From the NCBI RefSeq assembly GCF_900491935.1, contig NZ_UEXK01000004.1, positions 1,010,162 through 1,048,987 on the forward strand: a stretch of DNA of 38,826 bases. Reading direction: 5' to 3'. Of the stretch, positions 1-7,793 are shown in pieces. The position numbers and the translations under genes were made by a program. The notes beneath the pieces were generated by a model, which saw nothing but the letters and a program-made list of their open reading frames with translations, searched no databases and had not been told where the DNA came from. The stretch comes from Klenkia terrae (GTDB taxonomy: Bacteria; Actinomycetota; Actinomycetes; Mycobacteriales; Geodermatophilaceae). The first letter of the stretch is position 1. Every line of letters begins with the position of its first letter.

Positions 1-879
1 GTGGGTCTGCATCCACACCCAGGTGTCGGCGACCGAGTCCCGAACCGGCCGGCTGGGCAGGCCGAGCTCCCGCGCCCGGCCGGTGTCGACGTCCCAGGCA
101 GTGCGGGCCACGTCGGCCGGCAGCCACAGCGGCAGGTGCTGCCACGGCTGCACCCCGGCGGCGAGCAGGTCCGCCTCCGGGACGACGACCCACTCCGCGT
201 CGCCACCGGTGACCTCCCGGCAGGTGTCCAGCAGCCCGCCGAGGGTGGTCATCCCGGCCGGGCCGGTGGCGTTGACAGCGCCGGACCGCTGCCCGCACAC
301 CTGCACCAGCCAGCCGGCCAGGTCCCGGGCGTCGACCAGCGCGATCGGCTGGTCGAGGGCGTCGGGGACGACGACCGGCCCGCCGGCCGCGATCCGGTCC
401 AGCCACCAGCCCAGCCGGTGGAGCGGGTCGAACGGCCCGACGACCAGCCCGGCCCGGGCGGTGAGGAACCGGTCGCGGAGGGCACCACCCAGCACCCGCT
501 CGGCGTGCGCCTTGACGGGCCCGTACTCGTCGTCGTCGGTGTCCCAGGTCGGCTCGTCCTCCCCGCGCAGCGGCCCGGGCGGCCAGCCCCGGTAGGCGTT
601 GAGGCTGCTGACGAAGGCGTAGCCGGCCGGGTCCAGCGCGGTCGCGTGCTCGGCGGCCGCCCGGGTCTGGCACGAGGTGTCCACCACCAGCTCGGGCGCC
701 CAGGCCAGCACCTCGGCGGGGAGCGGGTCGTCCCGGTCGGCGTGGAAGGCGCGCACACCGTCGGGCGGCTCCCCCGACACACCCCGGGTCAGCGTCGCGA
801 CGTCGTGACCGGCTGCGCGCGCGGCGTCGACCACGTGCCGGCCGAGGAAGTGGGTGCCGCCGAGGACGAGGAGTCGCAT
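1..879 (-). CDS. NAD-dependent epimerase/dehydratase-family protein (3' end cut by window)
   Basis: The reading frame starts at ATG 879 and stays open through position 1, so 293 codons are visible and the C-terminus lies outside the window. The N-terminus MRLLVLGGTHFLG carries a GxxGxxG-type dinucleotide-binding loop (residues 7-13) right after the first beta strand. A Ser pair at 91-92 (FVSSLNAY) and Tyr119-x3-Lys123 (YGPVK) match the catalytic triad of extended SDRs (epimerases and reductases). The family uses NAD(P) to oxidise or reduce sugars or small substrates in the cytoplasm; I cannot name the substrate here. The gene is divergent from the SDR at 1020, with about 140 nt between them. 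It could equally be annotated as an NAD-dependent epimerase or a reductase. The fold assignment is firm, the function is not. Confidence 0.85.
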   Translation of the reverse strand, partial: MRLLVLGGTHFLGRHVVDAARAAGHDVATLTRGVSGEPPDGVRAFHADRDDPLPAEVLAWAPELVVDTSCQTRAAAEHATALDPAGYAFVSSLNAYRGWPPGPLRGEDEPTWDTDDDEYGPVKAHAERVLGGALRDRFLTARAGLVVGPFDPLHRLGWWLDRIAAGGPVVVPDALDQPIALVDARDLAGWLVQVCGQRSGAVNATGPAGMTTLGGLLDTCREVTGGDAEWVVVPEADLLAAGVQPWQHLPLWLPADVARTAWDVDTGRARELGLPSRPVRDSVADTWVWMQTH

Positions 880-1019
880 TCCCCCACCCCATCGCGGCGG
901 CGACCGGGCGTCCAGCCGGTTCGCGCAGGGCCGATGCGTTGCCCGCGACCGACCGGGTAGGGGTGCAGGGCGACGGCGCCGACCACGGCGCCGTGCACAG
1001 CCGTGGAGGTAGCACCCGC

Positions 1020-1691
1020 ATGTCCGTGATGGCCATCATCGGAGCCGGTCGGGGCCTGGGCGCCCAGGTGGCGCGCACATTCGGCGCGCAGGGGTACGAC
1101 ATCGCGCTGATCGCCCGCAACCAGCAGCGGGTCACCGACCTGGCGCACGACCTCTCGGCCGAGGGGATCACCGCCGGCGGGTTCGTCGCCGACGTCCGCG
1201 ACCCCGACTCGATCACGCACACGCTGGAGACCGTCGCCCAGGCGATGGGCCCGATCGAGGTGCTGCAGTACAGCCCGCTGCCGGACAAGACGTTCCTGCG
1301 GCCGGTGCTGGAGACCACCGTCGCCGACCTGGTCGGGCCGGTGGAGTTCTCGATCTACGGGCCGGTGGCCGCCGTCCGGCAGGTGCTGCCGGGCATGCGC
1401 TACCTGCCCAAGGACGCGAAGCCCTCGATCCTGTTCGTCAACGGCGGGTCGGCGACCGTGCCGAACAAGGGCGTGGCGGGCACCAGCATCGCCTTCGCCG
1501 GGCTGACCGCCTACGCCCAGCTGCTGCACGAGGTGCTCGGCGAGGAGGGCATCCAGGTGTCCCAGCTGGTCATCCCGGGCGCGCTGGTCGAGGGGGACCC
1601 GGTGAAGGGTCCCGACGTGATGGCCGGCCACCTGTGGGACCTGCACACCCTCCGGGACGCCTTCCGGTTCACCGTCGAGGGCTCGGACTAG
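1020..1691 (+). CDS. Atypical SDR-family protein lacking the Tyr-x3-Lys pair
   Basis: A 223-residue protein with an N-terminal Rossmann loop (AIIGAGRGLGAQ, about residues 5-16). The ATG at 1020 is chosen because GGAGG lies 11 nt upstream (1005-1009); an in-frame upstream ATG at 939 would add a non-conserved leader. Length and fold match classical short-chain dehydrogenases, but the active-site region reads AFAGLTAYAQ where these enzymes have YxxxK, so Phe and Thr replace Tyr and Lys. The usual NNAG motif is replaced by QYSPLPD. This makes classical dehydrogenase activity doubtful; it may bind NAD(P) without the usual chemistry. Its stop codon interlocks with that of the convergent DUF1684 gene on the palindrome CTAG at 1688-1691. 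Fold is confident; function is unknown. Confidence 0.85.
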   Translation: MSVMAIIGAGRGLGAQVARTFGAQGYDIALIARNQQRVTDLAHDLSAEGITAGGFVADVRDPDSITHTLETVAQAMGPIEVLQYSPLPDKTFLRPVLETTVADLVGPVEFSIYGPVAAVRQVLPGMRYLPKDAKPSILFVNGGSATVPNKGVAGTSIAFAGLTAYAQLLHEVLGEEGIQVSQLVIPGALVEGDPVKGPDVMAGHLWDLHTLRDAFRFTVEGSD

Positions 1692-2539
1692 CGGGCCAGC
1701 ACGGCCCCGTCCGCGGTGGGGACGGCGACGCCGCGCGTGGTCGGCGTCCGCTCCCCCGCCTCGACGGCCAGCGGCAGCCGGTTCTCCGCCGGCGGCAGCG
1801 GGCAGGTCGCCAGGTCGGTGTAGGCGCAGGGCAGGTTCGTCGCCCGGTTGAGGTCGACCACGACCCGGCCGTCGGCGTCGGGCACGACCTGGAGGGACCG
1901 GAAGGCGTAGGTGGTGTCCCCGGAGGTCTCGTCGGAGAACAGCACCATCAGCCGGCCCTCGCCGTGCCCGGGGAACGCCCGCAGCGACAGCGGCCGGCCG
2001 TCCAGCTCGAACTCCACGGTGCCGGGGGCGTCGTAGACGTGCTCGACGCCCTCGAAGGCGCCGCCCACCGTGGTCGGCTCGGGGGCGGCGAAGGGCACGA
2101 AGCGGCCCTCCACGGCCCACCGCGGGTCGGCCGGGTAGGCGGGCGTGCCGGGGTGGGCCAGCCGCAGCGGGGACTCCGGGTCGCGCAGCCGGACGACGTG
2201 CCGGCCACCGCGCTCGGCCACCTCGACGACGGTGTCGCCCGCGGTGGCCAGCACGCTCTCCCGCAGCCCGAGCGCGCCGAACACGTGCTCCCCCACCACC
2301 GGCCGGTCGCCGACCGCGAGCTGCTCGTCGGCAGCCAGCTCGACCACCACGCCGCGGTCGCCGTCCGACCAGCGCCCGGGCACGCCCTCGATCGCGATCG
2401 GCTGGTCGGTGAGCCAGGCCAGCGCGGTCACCGACAGGAAGCCGTGCGGCGCGGTGAGCGTGGCCTCCTTGGCCTCGTGCCACTGCGCCCAGTCGGCGGC
2501 GAACGTGTCGGACTGGGTGTCGGGCAGCGTGCTGGTCAC
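1688..2539 (-). CDS. DUF1684 domain-containing protein
   Basis: A 283-residue protein of the DUF1684 family. The diagnostic N-terminal pattern is DWAQWHEAKEATLTAPHGFLSVTALAWL, given here only as key residues: D-W-x2-W followed by a P-x-G-x-L-S stretch about residues 16-40. The middle is beta-rich and the C-terminus contains DLNRATNLPCAYT, typical of the family (a conserved F/L-N-x-A-x3-P-C-A-Y block). The GTG at 2539 is preferred because GGAGG ends 4 nt before it; an upstream ATG at 2575 would sit ahead of that ribosome-binding site. No signal peptide or membrane segment is seen, so it is probably cytoplasmic. Its biochemical role is not established. Its last 3 nt overlap the convergent SDR gene. 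Confidence 0.9.
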   Translation of the reverse strand: MTSTLPDTQSDTFAADWAQWHEAKEATLTAPHGFLSVTALAWLTDQPIAIEGVPGRWSDGDRGVVVELAADEQLAVGDRPVVGEHVFGALGLRESVLATAGDTVVEVAERGGRHVVRLRDPESPLRLAHPGTPAYPADPRWAVEGRFVPFAAPEPTTVGGAFEGVEHVYDAPGTVEFELDGRPLSLRAFPGHGEGRLMVLFSDETSGDTTYAFRSLQVVPDADGRVVVDLNRATNLPCAYTDLATCPLPPAENRLPLAVEAGERTPTTRGVAVPTADGAVLAR

Positions 2540-2618
2540 GGGTCCTCCAGGGGGTGGTCGTCTCCCCTGCCCCAACCGGGACCACCCGCCCGGCGATTCC
2601 CACCGGATCGGTGGGATT

Positions 2619-3143
2619 TCAGCCGGCGGTCTGCACCGGGATCTCGCCGGTGCGCAGGGCAGGGTGCCGCCCGGCCGCGGTGAGCACGGCGCGGGCGGTC
2701 AGCGCGGTCCCGGGGACAGCGGCCATCCGCAGCGCGCGGGCGCTGAACAACGCCTCGGTGGCCGGCGGCACGACCAGCAGCTCCAGGTGCAGCTGGTCGG
2801 GGCCGCAGGTCAGCGACACCACCTGGGGGTCACCGGTGCCGAACCCGCCGACCCGCACGATCCGGTCCCCGACCGCCAGCTTGCGCGGGACGGCGTGCCA
2901 GGTGCTGAACGGGTAGGTGAACCGGGTGACCAGCACGCCGCGCCGGGCCAGCGCGGCCACCAGCTCGGGCAGCTCCAGCGCCAGGTCGGTCGACCGGGGC
3001 CACCACGCACCCCGCAGACCGGGGCCGGCATCGGTGCGCAGGCTCACCCGGACGTCGATCCCCCCGCGGAAACCCGGGAGCTCCTGCTCACCGACCCACG
3101 CCGCCCGGTCCGCCACCGGCACCACCCCTCGCTCGATCCCCAC
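2619..3143 (-). CDS. DUF5994 family protein
   Basis: A 174-residue protein with GAWWPRSTDLALELPELVAAL near residues 44-65, then a W-H-x3-R-K-L segment and VRVGGFGTGDPQ. This arrangement is characteristic of the actinobacterial DUF5994 family, which has no established biochemical function. It is probably cytoplasmic; no signal or membrane segment is visible. The start is GTG 3143. No Shine-Dalgarno is seen, but TAGCGT (minus strand, 3150-3155) stands exactly 6 nt upstream of the GTG, so the mRNA may be leaderless. It is transcribed in the same direction as the DUF1684 gene, with a 79-nt gap, so the two could share a transcript or be separate. Confidence 0.85.
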   Translation of the reverse strand: MGIERGVVPVADRAAWVGEQELPGFRGGIDVRVSLRTDAGPGLRGAWWPRSTDLALELPELVAALARRGVLVTRFTYPFSTWHAVPRKLAVGDRIVRVGGFGTGDPQVVSLTCGPDQLHLELLVVPPATEALFSARALRMAAVPGTALTARAVLTAAGRHPALRTGEIPVQTAG

Positions 3144-3149
3144 CAGGCA

Positions 3150-3155
3150 ACGCTA
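3150..3155 (-). promoter_or_regulatory. Candidate -10 box for leaderless DUF5994 mRNA
   Basis: On the minus strand TAGCGT is followed by 6 nt and then the GTG start. No ribosome-binding site is visible. No convincing -35 was found, so this rests on the -10 match and its spacing only. Confidence 0.35.
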
Positions 3156-3273
3156 GGCGCGGCACCTGGGCCCTCCGGCGGGACACGCCACGTCCCAGCC
3201 GCCCCGCGAGCCACACGGCCAGCCCTCACGGTGGGTGACCACGCGAGAGCGAGCCACCTCACCCCGGGACGAC

Positions 3274-3307
3274 GACGCCCCCGTCACCTCGGGGTGACGG
3301 GGGCGTC
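3274..3307 (-). terminator. Terminator hairpin after typA/bipA
   Basis: A perfect 15-bp inverted repeat (GACGCCCCCGTCACC and its complement, 3274-3288 and 3293-3307) with a 4-nt loop begins 18 nt past the stop codon of the BipA gene. There is no T-run, which is common for actinobacterial terminators. The 3144-3273 stretch beyond it shows nothing recognisable. Confidence 0.8.
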
Positions 3308-3325
3308 GGACGTGCCGGGGGGCGA

Positions 3326-5218
3326 CTACTCCGGCTTGGGCTTCTTGTTGCGCGAGCGGCCGCGGGTGGTCTGGTCCAGCTCGACCTTGCGGATGCGGAC
3401 GACGGTGGGGGTGACCTCCACGCACTCGTCCTCGGCGCAGAACTCCAGCGCCTGCTCCAGGTTGAGGATCCGCGGCGGGATGAGCCGCTCCAGCTCCTCG
3501 GAGGTGGACTTGCGCATGTTGGTGAGCTTCTTCTCCTTGGTGATGTTCACGTCCATGTCGTCGGGACGCGAGTTCTCACCGACCAGCATGCCCTCGTAGA
3601 CCTCGGTGCCGGGCTCGACCATCATCGAGCCGCGCTCCTGCAGCGAGAACATCGAGTACGTGGTCGCGACGCCGGAGCGGTCGGCCACCAGGGACCCGGT
3701 GGGCCGCGCGCGCATCTCGCCCAGCCACGGCTCGTAGCCCTCGAGCACGTGGTTGAACACGCCGGTGCCGCGGGTCTCGGTGAGGAACTCGGTGCGGAAC
3801 CCGATCAGGCCGCGGGAGGGCGCGATGTACTCCATGCGGGCCCAGCCGGTGTCGTGGTGCACCAGGTTCTCCAGCCGCGCCTTGCGCACGGCCAGCGCCT
3901 GGGTCAGCGTGCCGACGTACTCGCCGGGGGTGTCGATGGTGACCCGCTCGACCGGCTCGTGCACCTTGCCGTCGATGACCTTGGTGACCACCTGCGGGCG
4001 GCCGACGGTCAGCTCGAAGTCCTCGCGGCGCAGCTGCTCGACCAGGATCGCCAGGGCCAGCTCGCCGCGGCCCTGCATCTCCCAGGTGTCGGGGCGCTCG
4101 GTGGGCAGCATGCGCACCGAGACGTTGCCGACCAGCTCCTGGTCGAGGCGGTTCTTGATCAGGCGGGCGGTGACCTTCTTGCCCGACTTGCCCGACAGCG
4201 GCGAGGTGTTGATCCCGATGGTGATCGAGATCGACGGCTCGTCGACGGTCAGCGCCGGCAGCGGGCGCGGGTCGTCGGGGTCGGCCAGGGTGTCGCCGAT
4301 GCCGATGTCCTCGATGCCGGCGATGGCGACCAGGTCGCCGGGGCCGGCGCTGTCGGCCTGGACACGGGTCAGGCCCTCGGTGGTCAGCAGCTCGGTGATC
4401 TTGACCTTGGTGATGGTGCCGTCGACCTTGCACCAGGCGACCTGCTGGCCGCGCTTCATCTCACCGGAGTGGATGCGCAGCAGCGCGAGGCGGCCGAGGA
4501 AGGGCGAGGCGTCGAGGTTGGTGACCTGCGCGCGCAGGGGCTCCTCGGCGTCGTAGACCGGGGCCGGGATGGTGTCCAGCAGCGTCTTGACCAGCGGGCC
4601 CAGGTCGGGGCTGTCCGGGACGGTGCCGTTCTCCGGCTTGTTCATCGACGCCTGGCCGGTGCGGCCGTTGCAGTAGACGATCGGGAACTCGAGGGTCTCC
4701 GCGGGCAGCCCGGCGTCCTCGAGCAGCTCCATGAACAGCTCGTAGCACTCGTCGACGACCTCGTCGATGCGCGCGTCGCCGCGGTCGGTCTTGTTCACCG
4801 CGAGGATGACCGGCATCCCCTTGGCCAGCGCCTTGCGCAGCACGAAGCGGGTCTGCGGCAGCGGGCCCTCGGAGGCGTCGACCAGCAGGACGACGCCGTC
4901 GACCATGGACAGACCGCGCTCGACCTCGCCGCCGAAGTCCGCGTGGCCCGGGGTGTCGACGATGTTGACGATGACCGGGTCACCGTTCTCGTCGGCCAGC
5001 CGGATCGCGGTGTTCTTGGCGAGGATGGTGATCCCGCGCTCGCGCTCCAGGTCCATGGAGTCCATGACCCGGTCCTGCGTCGAGTCGTTGTCGGTGCCTT
5101 CGCCCTTGGCACGACCGAGGGCACCGGCCTGCCGGAGCAGGGCGTCGACGAGGGTCGTCTTGCCGTGGTCGACGTGGGCCACGATCGCCACGTTGCGCAG
5201 GTCGTTACGGGTGGGCAT
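3326..5218 (-). CDS. typA: Translational GTPase TypA/BipA
   Basis: A 630-residue ribosome-associated GTPase of the EF-G/LepA superfamily, needed in other bacteria for 50S assembly and growth under stress. The G1 loop is AHVDHGKTT (residues 14-22). ERGITI (switch I), [11 protein letters not shown] (G3) and NKTD (G4) follow in order. Domain II, the EF-G-like domains III and V, and the BipA-specific C-terminal domain are all present ([31 protein letters not shown] and NMRKSTSEE are signature stretches). The length is normal for TypA. ATG 5218 has GAGGTG 8 nt upstream. The 151-nt upstream region (5219-5369) contains an 8-bp hairpin GGTCGCCG/CGGCGACC at 5269-5286 in the probable leader and a possible -10 TACCAT on the minus strand; neither is proven. 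It appears monocistronic, closed by the terminator at 3274-3307. Confidence 0.98.
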   Translation of the reverse strand: MPTRNDLRNVAIVAHVDHGKTTLVDALLRQAGALGRAKGEGTDNDSTQDRVMDSMDLERERGITILAKNTAIRLADENGDPVIVNIVDTPGHADFGGEVERGLSMVDGVVLLVDASEGPLPQTRFVLRKALAKGMPVILAVNKTDRGDARIDEVVDECYELFMELLEDAGLPAETLEFPIVYCNGRTGQASMNKPENGTVPDSPDLGPLVKTLLDTIPAPVYDAEEPLRAQVTNLDASPFLGRLALLRIHSGEMKRGQQVAWCKVDGTITKVKITELLTTEGLTRVQADSAGPGDLVAIAGIEDIGIGDTLADPDDPRPLPALTVDEPSISITIGINTSPLSGKSGKKVTARLIKNRLDQELVGNVSVRMLPTERPDTWEMQGRGELALAILVEQLRREDFELTVGRPQVVTKVIDGKVHEPVERVTIDTPGEYVGTLTQALAVRKARLENLVHHDTGWARMEYIAPSRGLIGFRTEFLTETRGTGVFNHVLEGYEPWLGEMRARPTGSLVADRSGVATTYSMFSLQERGSMMVEPGTEVYEGMLVGENSRPDDMDVNITKEKKLTNMRKSTSEELERLIPPRILNLEQALEFCAEDECVEVTPTVVRIRKVELDQTTRGRSRNKKPKPE

Positions 5219-5369
5219 GCGAAGAGCACCTCAGGAAGATCGGGGTTTCGCAGCGCTGCACGCCGCGGGGTCGCCGACCGGCGACCCTCCCATGGTAGGC
5301 GCTCCGGAGGGGATGCCCGGCGTGTGCGCTGTCACGCACCCCTCGGGGGGAGGCGCGACCCGCCCCGGC

Positions 5370-5705
5370 TCACCTGTCGGCGACCCCGTAGCTGATCCCC
5401 GCGGCGACCACGGTGACCAGGCCAACGGCCAGCCAGGCCGGCCAGCCGACGCCGATGGCCAGCACGTGGGCCAGCACGAACGCCACCAGGTAGACCGCGG
5501 CCAGGCCGGCGGTCACGGCCCAGCCGCGGCGCCGGCGCCACAGCCACCCGGCCGCGACGCCCCCGGCGACGAAGACCAGACCGCCGAGTGCCCGGACGCC
5601 GGTGCCCTGCGCGATGCCGAACCCGGCCGCCAGCCCGACGGCCACCGGGAGCGCGCTGGGCAGCGAGGTGAGCGGGGACGTGCGGGACGGGGTGCTCGTC
5701 GTCAT
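5370..5705 (-). CDS. Small multi-pass membrane protein
   Basis: A 111-residue hydrophobic protein with about four predicted membrane segments: roughly residues 14-30, 38-54 (followed by the positive patch RRRR at 57-60), 62-82 and 86-107. The short polar N-terminus is rich in Ser and Thr. I recognise no named family. ATG 5705 has GGGGAG about 10 nt upstream and is preferred over a longer frame that would run antisense through its neighbour. It lies 17 nt downstream of the DsbA-like gene in the same orientation and is the last gene of a three-gene unit (MauE-like, DsbA-like, this gene). Context hints at a role in the envelope thiol-redox set, but that is inference from position only. Confidence 0.75.
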   Translation of the reverse strand: MTTSTPSRTSPLTSLPSALPVAVGLAAGFGIAQGTGVRALGGLVFVAGGVAAGWLWRRRRGWAVTAGLAAVYLVAFVLAHVLAIGVGWPAWLAVGLVTVVAAGISYGVADR

Positions 5706-5722
5706 GGACCCAGTCTCCCCCG

Positions 5723-6490
5723 TCAGGACGTCGCCGCCGCGACCGCGGCCGACAGCCCGTCGGCGGACAGGTCGGTGAGCGTGGTGCCGTCCACGAACAC
5801 CGTCGGGGTGCCGGTCACGCCGTCCTTGGAGGCCTGGTCGGTGGCCCGCTCCACCCAGCCGCCGTAGACCTGGTCGCGGATGCCGGACTCGACGGCCTCC
5901 GCGCTCGCCCCGGCCTGCTCGGCGTAGGAGATCAGCTGGTCGTCGGTCAGTCCGCTGCCGGTGGCCTCGTCGGGCTGGTTGGCGTACAGCAGGTCGTGGA
6001 ACCGCTCGAGCACGTCGGTGCCCGAGGTGGAGGCGACCACGGCCGCGGCGTTGAGGGCCCGGGTGGAGTAGTCGTCGTTGCGCGAGGAGTCCAGGAAGGC
6101 CATGCCGTGGTAGACGATCCGCACGGTGCCGGCGGTGACCAGGTCCTCCAGGGTGGAGCCGGCGGCGTCCTCGAAGTCCCTGCAGTTGGGGCACTGGTAG
6201 TCCTCGTACAGGTCCACCGTGACCGGGGCGTCGTCCGGCCCGACGGCGAACGTGTAGCCGTTGCCGTCGGCCACGGTGCCGCTGGGCACGGCCGCGTCCG
6301 CGGCGGTCGACGTCCGGGCGGTCTGCACGACGATCGCGACCACGACGGCGATCACCACCACGGCGGCGGCGATCGAGCCGCCCAGGATCGTCCGGCGGCG
6401 GCGCTGCTCGGCGGCGCGCTGGGCGGCCTCGGCCTCCCGCTTCGCGGCGATCCGCCGGCGGGCGGTCTCCTTCTTGCTCGACGTGCTCAT
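5723..6490 (-). CDS. Membrane-anchored DsbA-like thioredoxin-fold protein
   Basis: A 255-residue protein. It has a long basic, Ala/Arg-rich cytoplasmic N-terminus (1-33), one transmembrane anchor (about 35-57) and an extracytoplasmic thioredoxin-fold domain with CPNC at 100-103 and the cis-Pro motif GTPTVF starting at 227. Members of this family (pfam Thioredoxin_4, DsbA-like) oxidise or isomerise disulfides in exported proteins. The insert between the CxxC and the cis-Pro motif is helical, as in DsbA. ATG 6490 begins only 10 nt after the stop of the upstream MauE-like gene, so the two are almost certainly co-transcribed. The MauE-like membrane protein could re-oxidise or reduce this enzyme, as seen for MauE/DsbB-type partners elsewhere; that pairing is inferred from adjacency. 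Confidence 0.92.
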   Translation of the reverse strand: MSTSSKKETARRRIAAKREAEAAQRAAEQRRRRTILGGSIAAAVVVIAVVVAIVVQTARTSTAADAAVPSGTVADGNGYTFAVGPDDAPVTVDLYEDYQCPNCRDFEDAAGSTLEDLVTAGTVRIVYHGMAFLDSSRNDDYSTRALNAAAVVASTSGTDVLERFHDLLYANQPDEATGSGLTDDQLISYAEQAGASAEAVESGIRDQVYGGWVERATDQASKDGVTGTPTVFVDGTTLTDLSADGLSAAVAAATS

Positions 6491-6500
6491 CTCGACGTGC

Positions 6501-6974
6501 TCATGGTGTGGCGGGCTCCAGACGGTGGGCGAGGGCGAGACGGGAGTGCGGCCAGCGGGCGAGGGCCAGGGCGACCAGCAGCAGCGCGGTGTCCCGGGCC
6601 ACCTCGGCCGGGTAGGCGGTCTGGCCGGCGTCGACCTGGCCGCCGCCGCCGAAGCAGCCGCAGTCGATCTGCAGGCCGCGCGCCCAGGCCGAGCCGATGC
6701 CGACCAGGAAGACCACCATCAGCACGGCGGCCGCGACCGCCGACGCCCGGACGAGGACGCCGGCCAGCAGGGCCAGGCCGACGACGACCTCCAGCGCCGG
6801 CAACCCGAAGGCGACCGGGCCGACCAGGCCCTCGGGCAGCAGCCGGTAGGCCCGCACGGCGCGGACGGCCGCCGCGGGATCGGGCACCTTGAGCGCCCCG
6901 GCCACCACCAGGACGCCGCCCAGCAGCAGCCGGGCAGCCAGCGCCAGCCAGGGACGCACCTCGTCGGACCGCAC
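6501..6974 (-). CDS. MauE/DoxX-like membrane protein
   Basis: A 157-residue, four-segment membrane protein: helices about 10-28, 52-72, 76-98 and 124-140. It ends a loop with CGCFGGGG (Cys105 and Cys107), the conserved cysteine motif of MauE-type proteins (methylamine utilisation MauE family), which is thought to serve thiol-disulfide exchange. GTG 6974 is chosen because the family starts a few residues before the first helix. An ATG at 7058 is possible, but it would add 28 low-complexity residues and enter the terminator of yceI. No clear ribosome-binding site is seen for the GTG, so the exact start is uncertain. It is the first gene of the redox operon and lies 10 nt from the DsbA-like gene. 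Confidence 0.85.
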   Translation of the reverse strand: MRSDEVRPWLALAARLLLGGVLVVAGALKVPDPAAAVRAVRAYRLLPEGLVGPVAFGLPALEVVVGLALLAGVLVRASAVAAAVLMVVFLVGIGSAWARGLQIDCGCFGGGGQVDAGQTAYPAEVARDTALLLVALALARWPHSRLALAHRLEPATP

Positions 6975-7076
6975 GACAGCACAGTCGTCGCCGGACCCCC
7001 GGGAGTTCCTGGGAACCGGCTGCGGATCTGCCCAGGACCTGCTGGTCAGGGCCTGCACGCGCCGGTCCGGACGCGG

Positions 7077-7111
7077 CGAGGGCCCCGGGGTGTGGTCACC
7101 CGGGGCCCTCG
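7077..7111 (-). terminator. Terminator hairpin after yceI
   Basis: CGAGGGCCCCGGG and its complement CCCGGGGCCCTCG form a 13-bp stem. One unpaired base and a short apical loop (TGTGGTCA region) separate the arms. It lies 38 nt beyond the YceI stop and before the MauE-like start, separating the two units. Confidence 0.75.
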
Positions 7112-7149
7112 TCGGTCGTGCGGCGGCGTCAGGTCGACGCCGCGGTGGT

Positions 7150-7704
7150 TCAGCTCGCGCGGAGCACGGCCTCGATCTCGAGCTCGACGGAGATCTTGTC
7201 GCCGACGACGACGCCGCCGCCGTCCATCGGCATGTCGATGTCCACGCCGAACTCCTTGCGGGAGATCGTGGTCTTGCCGGAGAAGCCGGCGCGCGTGCCG
7301 CCGTAGGCGTCCGGGCCGAAGCCGTTGAGCTCCAGGTCCAGGGTGGTGGGCTTGGTGATGCCCTTGATGGTGAGGTCGCCCTCGACGGTCCAGTCGTCGC
7401 CCTTGGGCTTGATCGACGTGGAGCGGAAGGTCATGACCGTGTGGTTGCCGGTGTCGAAGAAGTCGGCGGACTTGATGTGCGCGTCGCGCTGCTCCTGGCG
7501 GGTGTCGATCGAGTCCATGTCGATCGTGGCCTCGACGGTCGAGGCGGCCGGGTCCTCGGCGGTGACGAGGGTGCCCTCGAACTTGGTGAAGTACCCGCGG
7601 ACCTTGCTGACCATCATGTGGCGGACGGAGAACCCGACCGTCGAGTGGCTGGCGTCGATGTCCCAGGTGCCGGCCAGGTAACCGGGGATCTGCGTGCTGG
7701 TCAT
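7150..7704 (-). CDS. YceI family lipocalin-like protein
   Basis: A 184-residue protein of the YceI family, which forms a lipocalin-like beta barrel that binds isoprenoid or other hydrophobic ligands. Signature stretches are GTWDIDASHSTVGFSVRHMMVSKVRG (about residues 12-37), then KSADFFDTGNHTVMTFRST and LTIKGITKPTTLDLELNGF. No signal peptide is present, so this version is probably cytoplasmic. ATG 7704 (protein MTSTQIP) is favoured over ATG 7716 because GGAG sits 7 nt upstream of it. It is divergent from a MarR regulator, 89 nt away, with paired TTGA-N4-TTGA elements between them, so MarR control is likely. The molecular ligand cannot be read from the sequence. Confidence 0.95.
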   Translation of the reverse strand: MTSTQIPGYLAGTWDIDASHSTVGFSVRHMMVSKVRGYFTKFEGTLVTAEDPAASTVEATIDMDSIDTRQEQRDAHIKSADFFDTGNHTVMTFRSTSIKPKGDDWTVEGDLTIKGITKPTTLDLELNGFGPDAYGGTRAGFSGKTTISRKEFGVDIDMPMDGGGVVVGDKISVELEIEAVLRAS

Positions 7705-7720
7705 GTCTGTCTCCAAGTCG

Positions 7721-7768
7721 TTGAGCGTTTGACTGCTTCGCCGGACCGTAGCGTAGTTGAAGGCTTGA
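7721..7768. promoter_or_regulatory. Paired TTGA-N4-TTGA elements between yceI and marR
   Basis: TTGAgcgtTTGA (7721-7732) and TTGAaggcTTGA (7757-7768) are two direct repeats of the same pattern, 36 bp apart (start to start). Both lie in the 89-nt divergent promoter region. The second overlaps the candidate -35 (TTGAAG, 7757-7762) of marR. They are candidate binding sites for the adjacent MarR protein. MarR dimers usually bind inverted repeats, so this is a hypothesis. Confidence 0.4.
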
Positions 7769-7786
7769 GCATTCCGCTAGTACCCT
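7757..7786 (+). promoter_or_regulatory. Candidate marR promoter, leaderless start
   Basis: TTGAAG (7757-7762), 18 nt, TACCCT (7781-7786), 7 nt, then ATG 7794. With no Shine-Dalgarno before the ATG, transcription may begin at the start codon. Confidence 0.45.
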
Positions 7787-7793
7787 TCTGGGC

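Noticed and set aside
1-960. A 319-codon plus-strand open frame at the left end
   Set aside because: It overlaps the epimerase-like gene on the other strand, which has a proper Rossmann and YxxxK signature; the plus-strand product has none.
3749-5395. A 548-codon plus-strand frame across typA
   Set aside because: It is antisense to typA/bipA and its product is Val/Asp/Gly-rich with no known domain.
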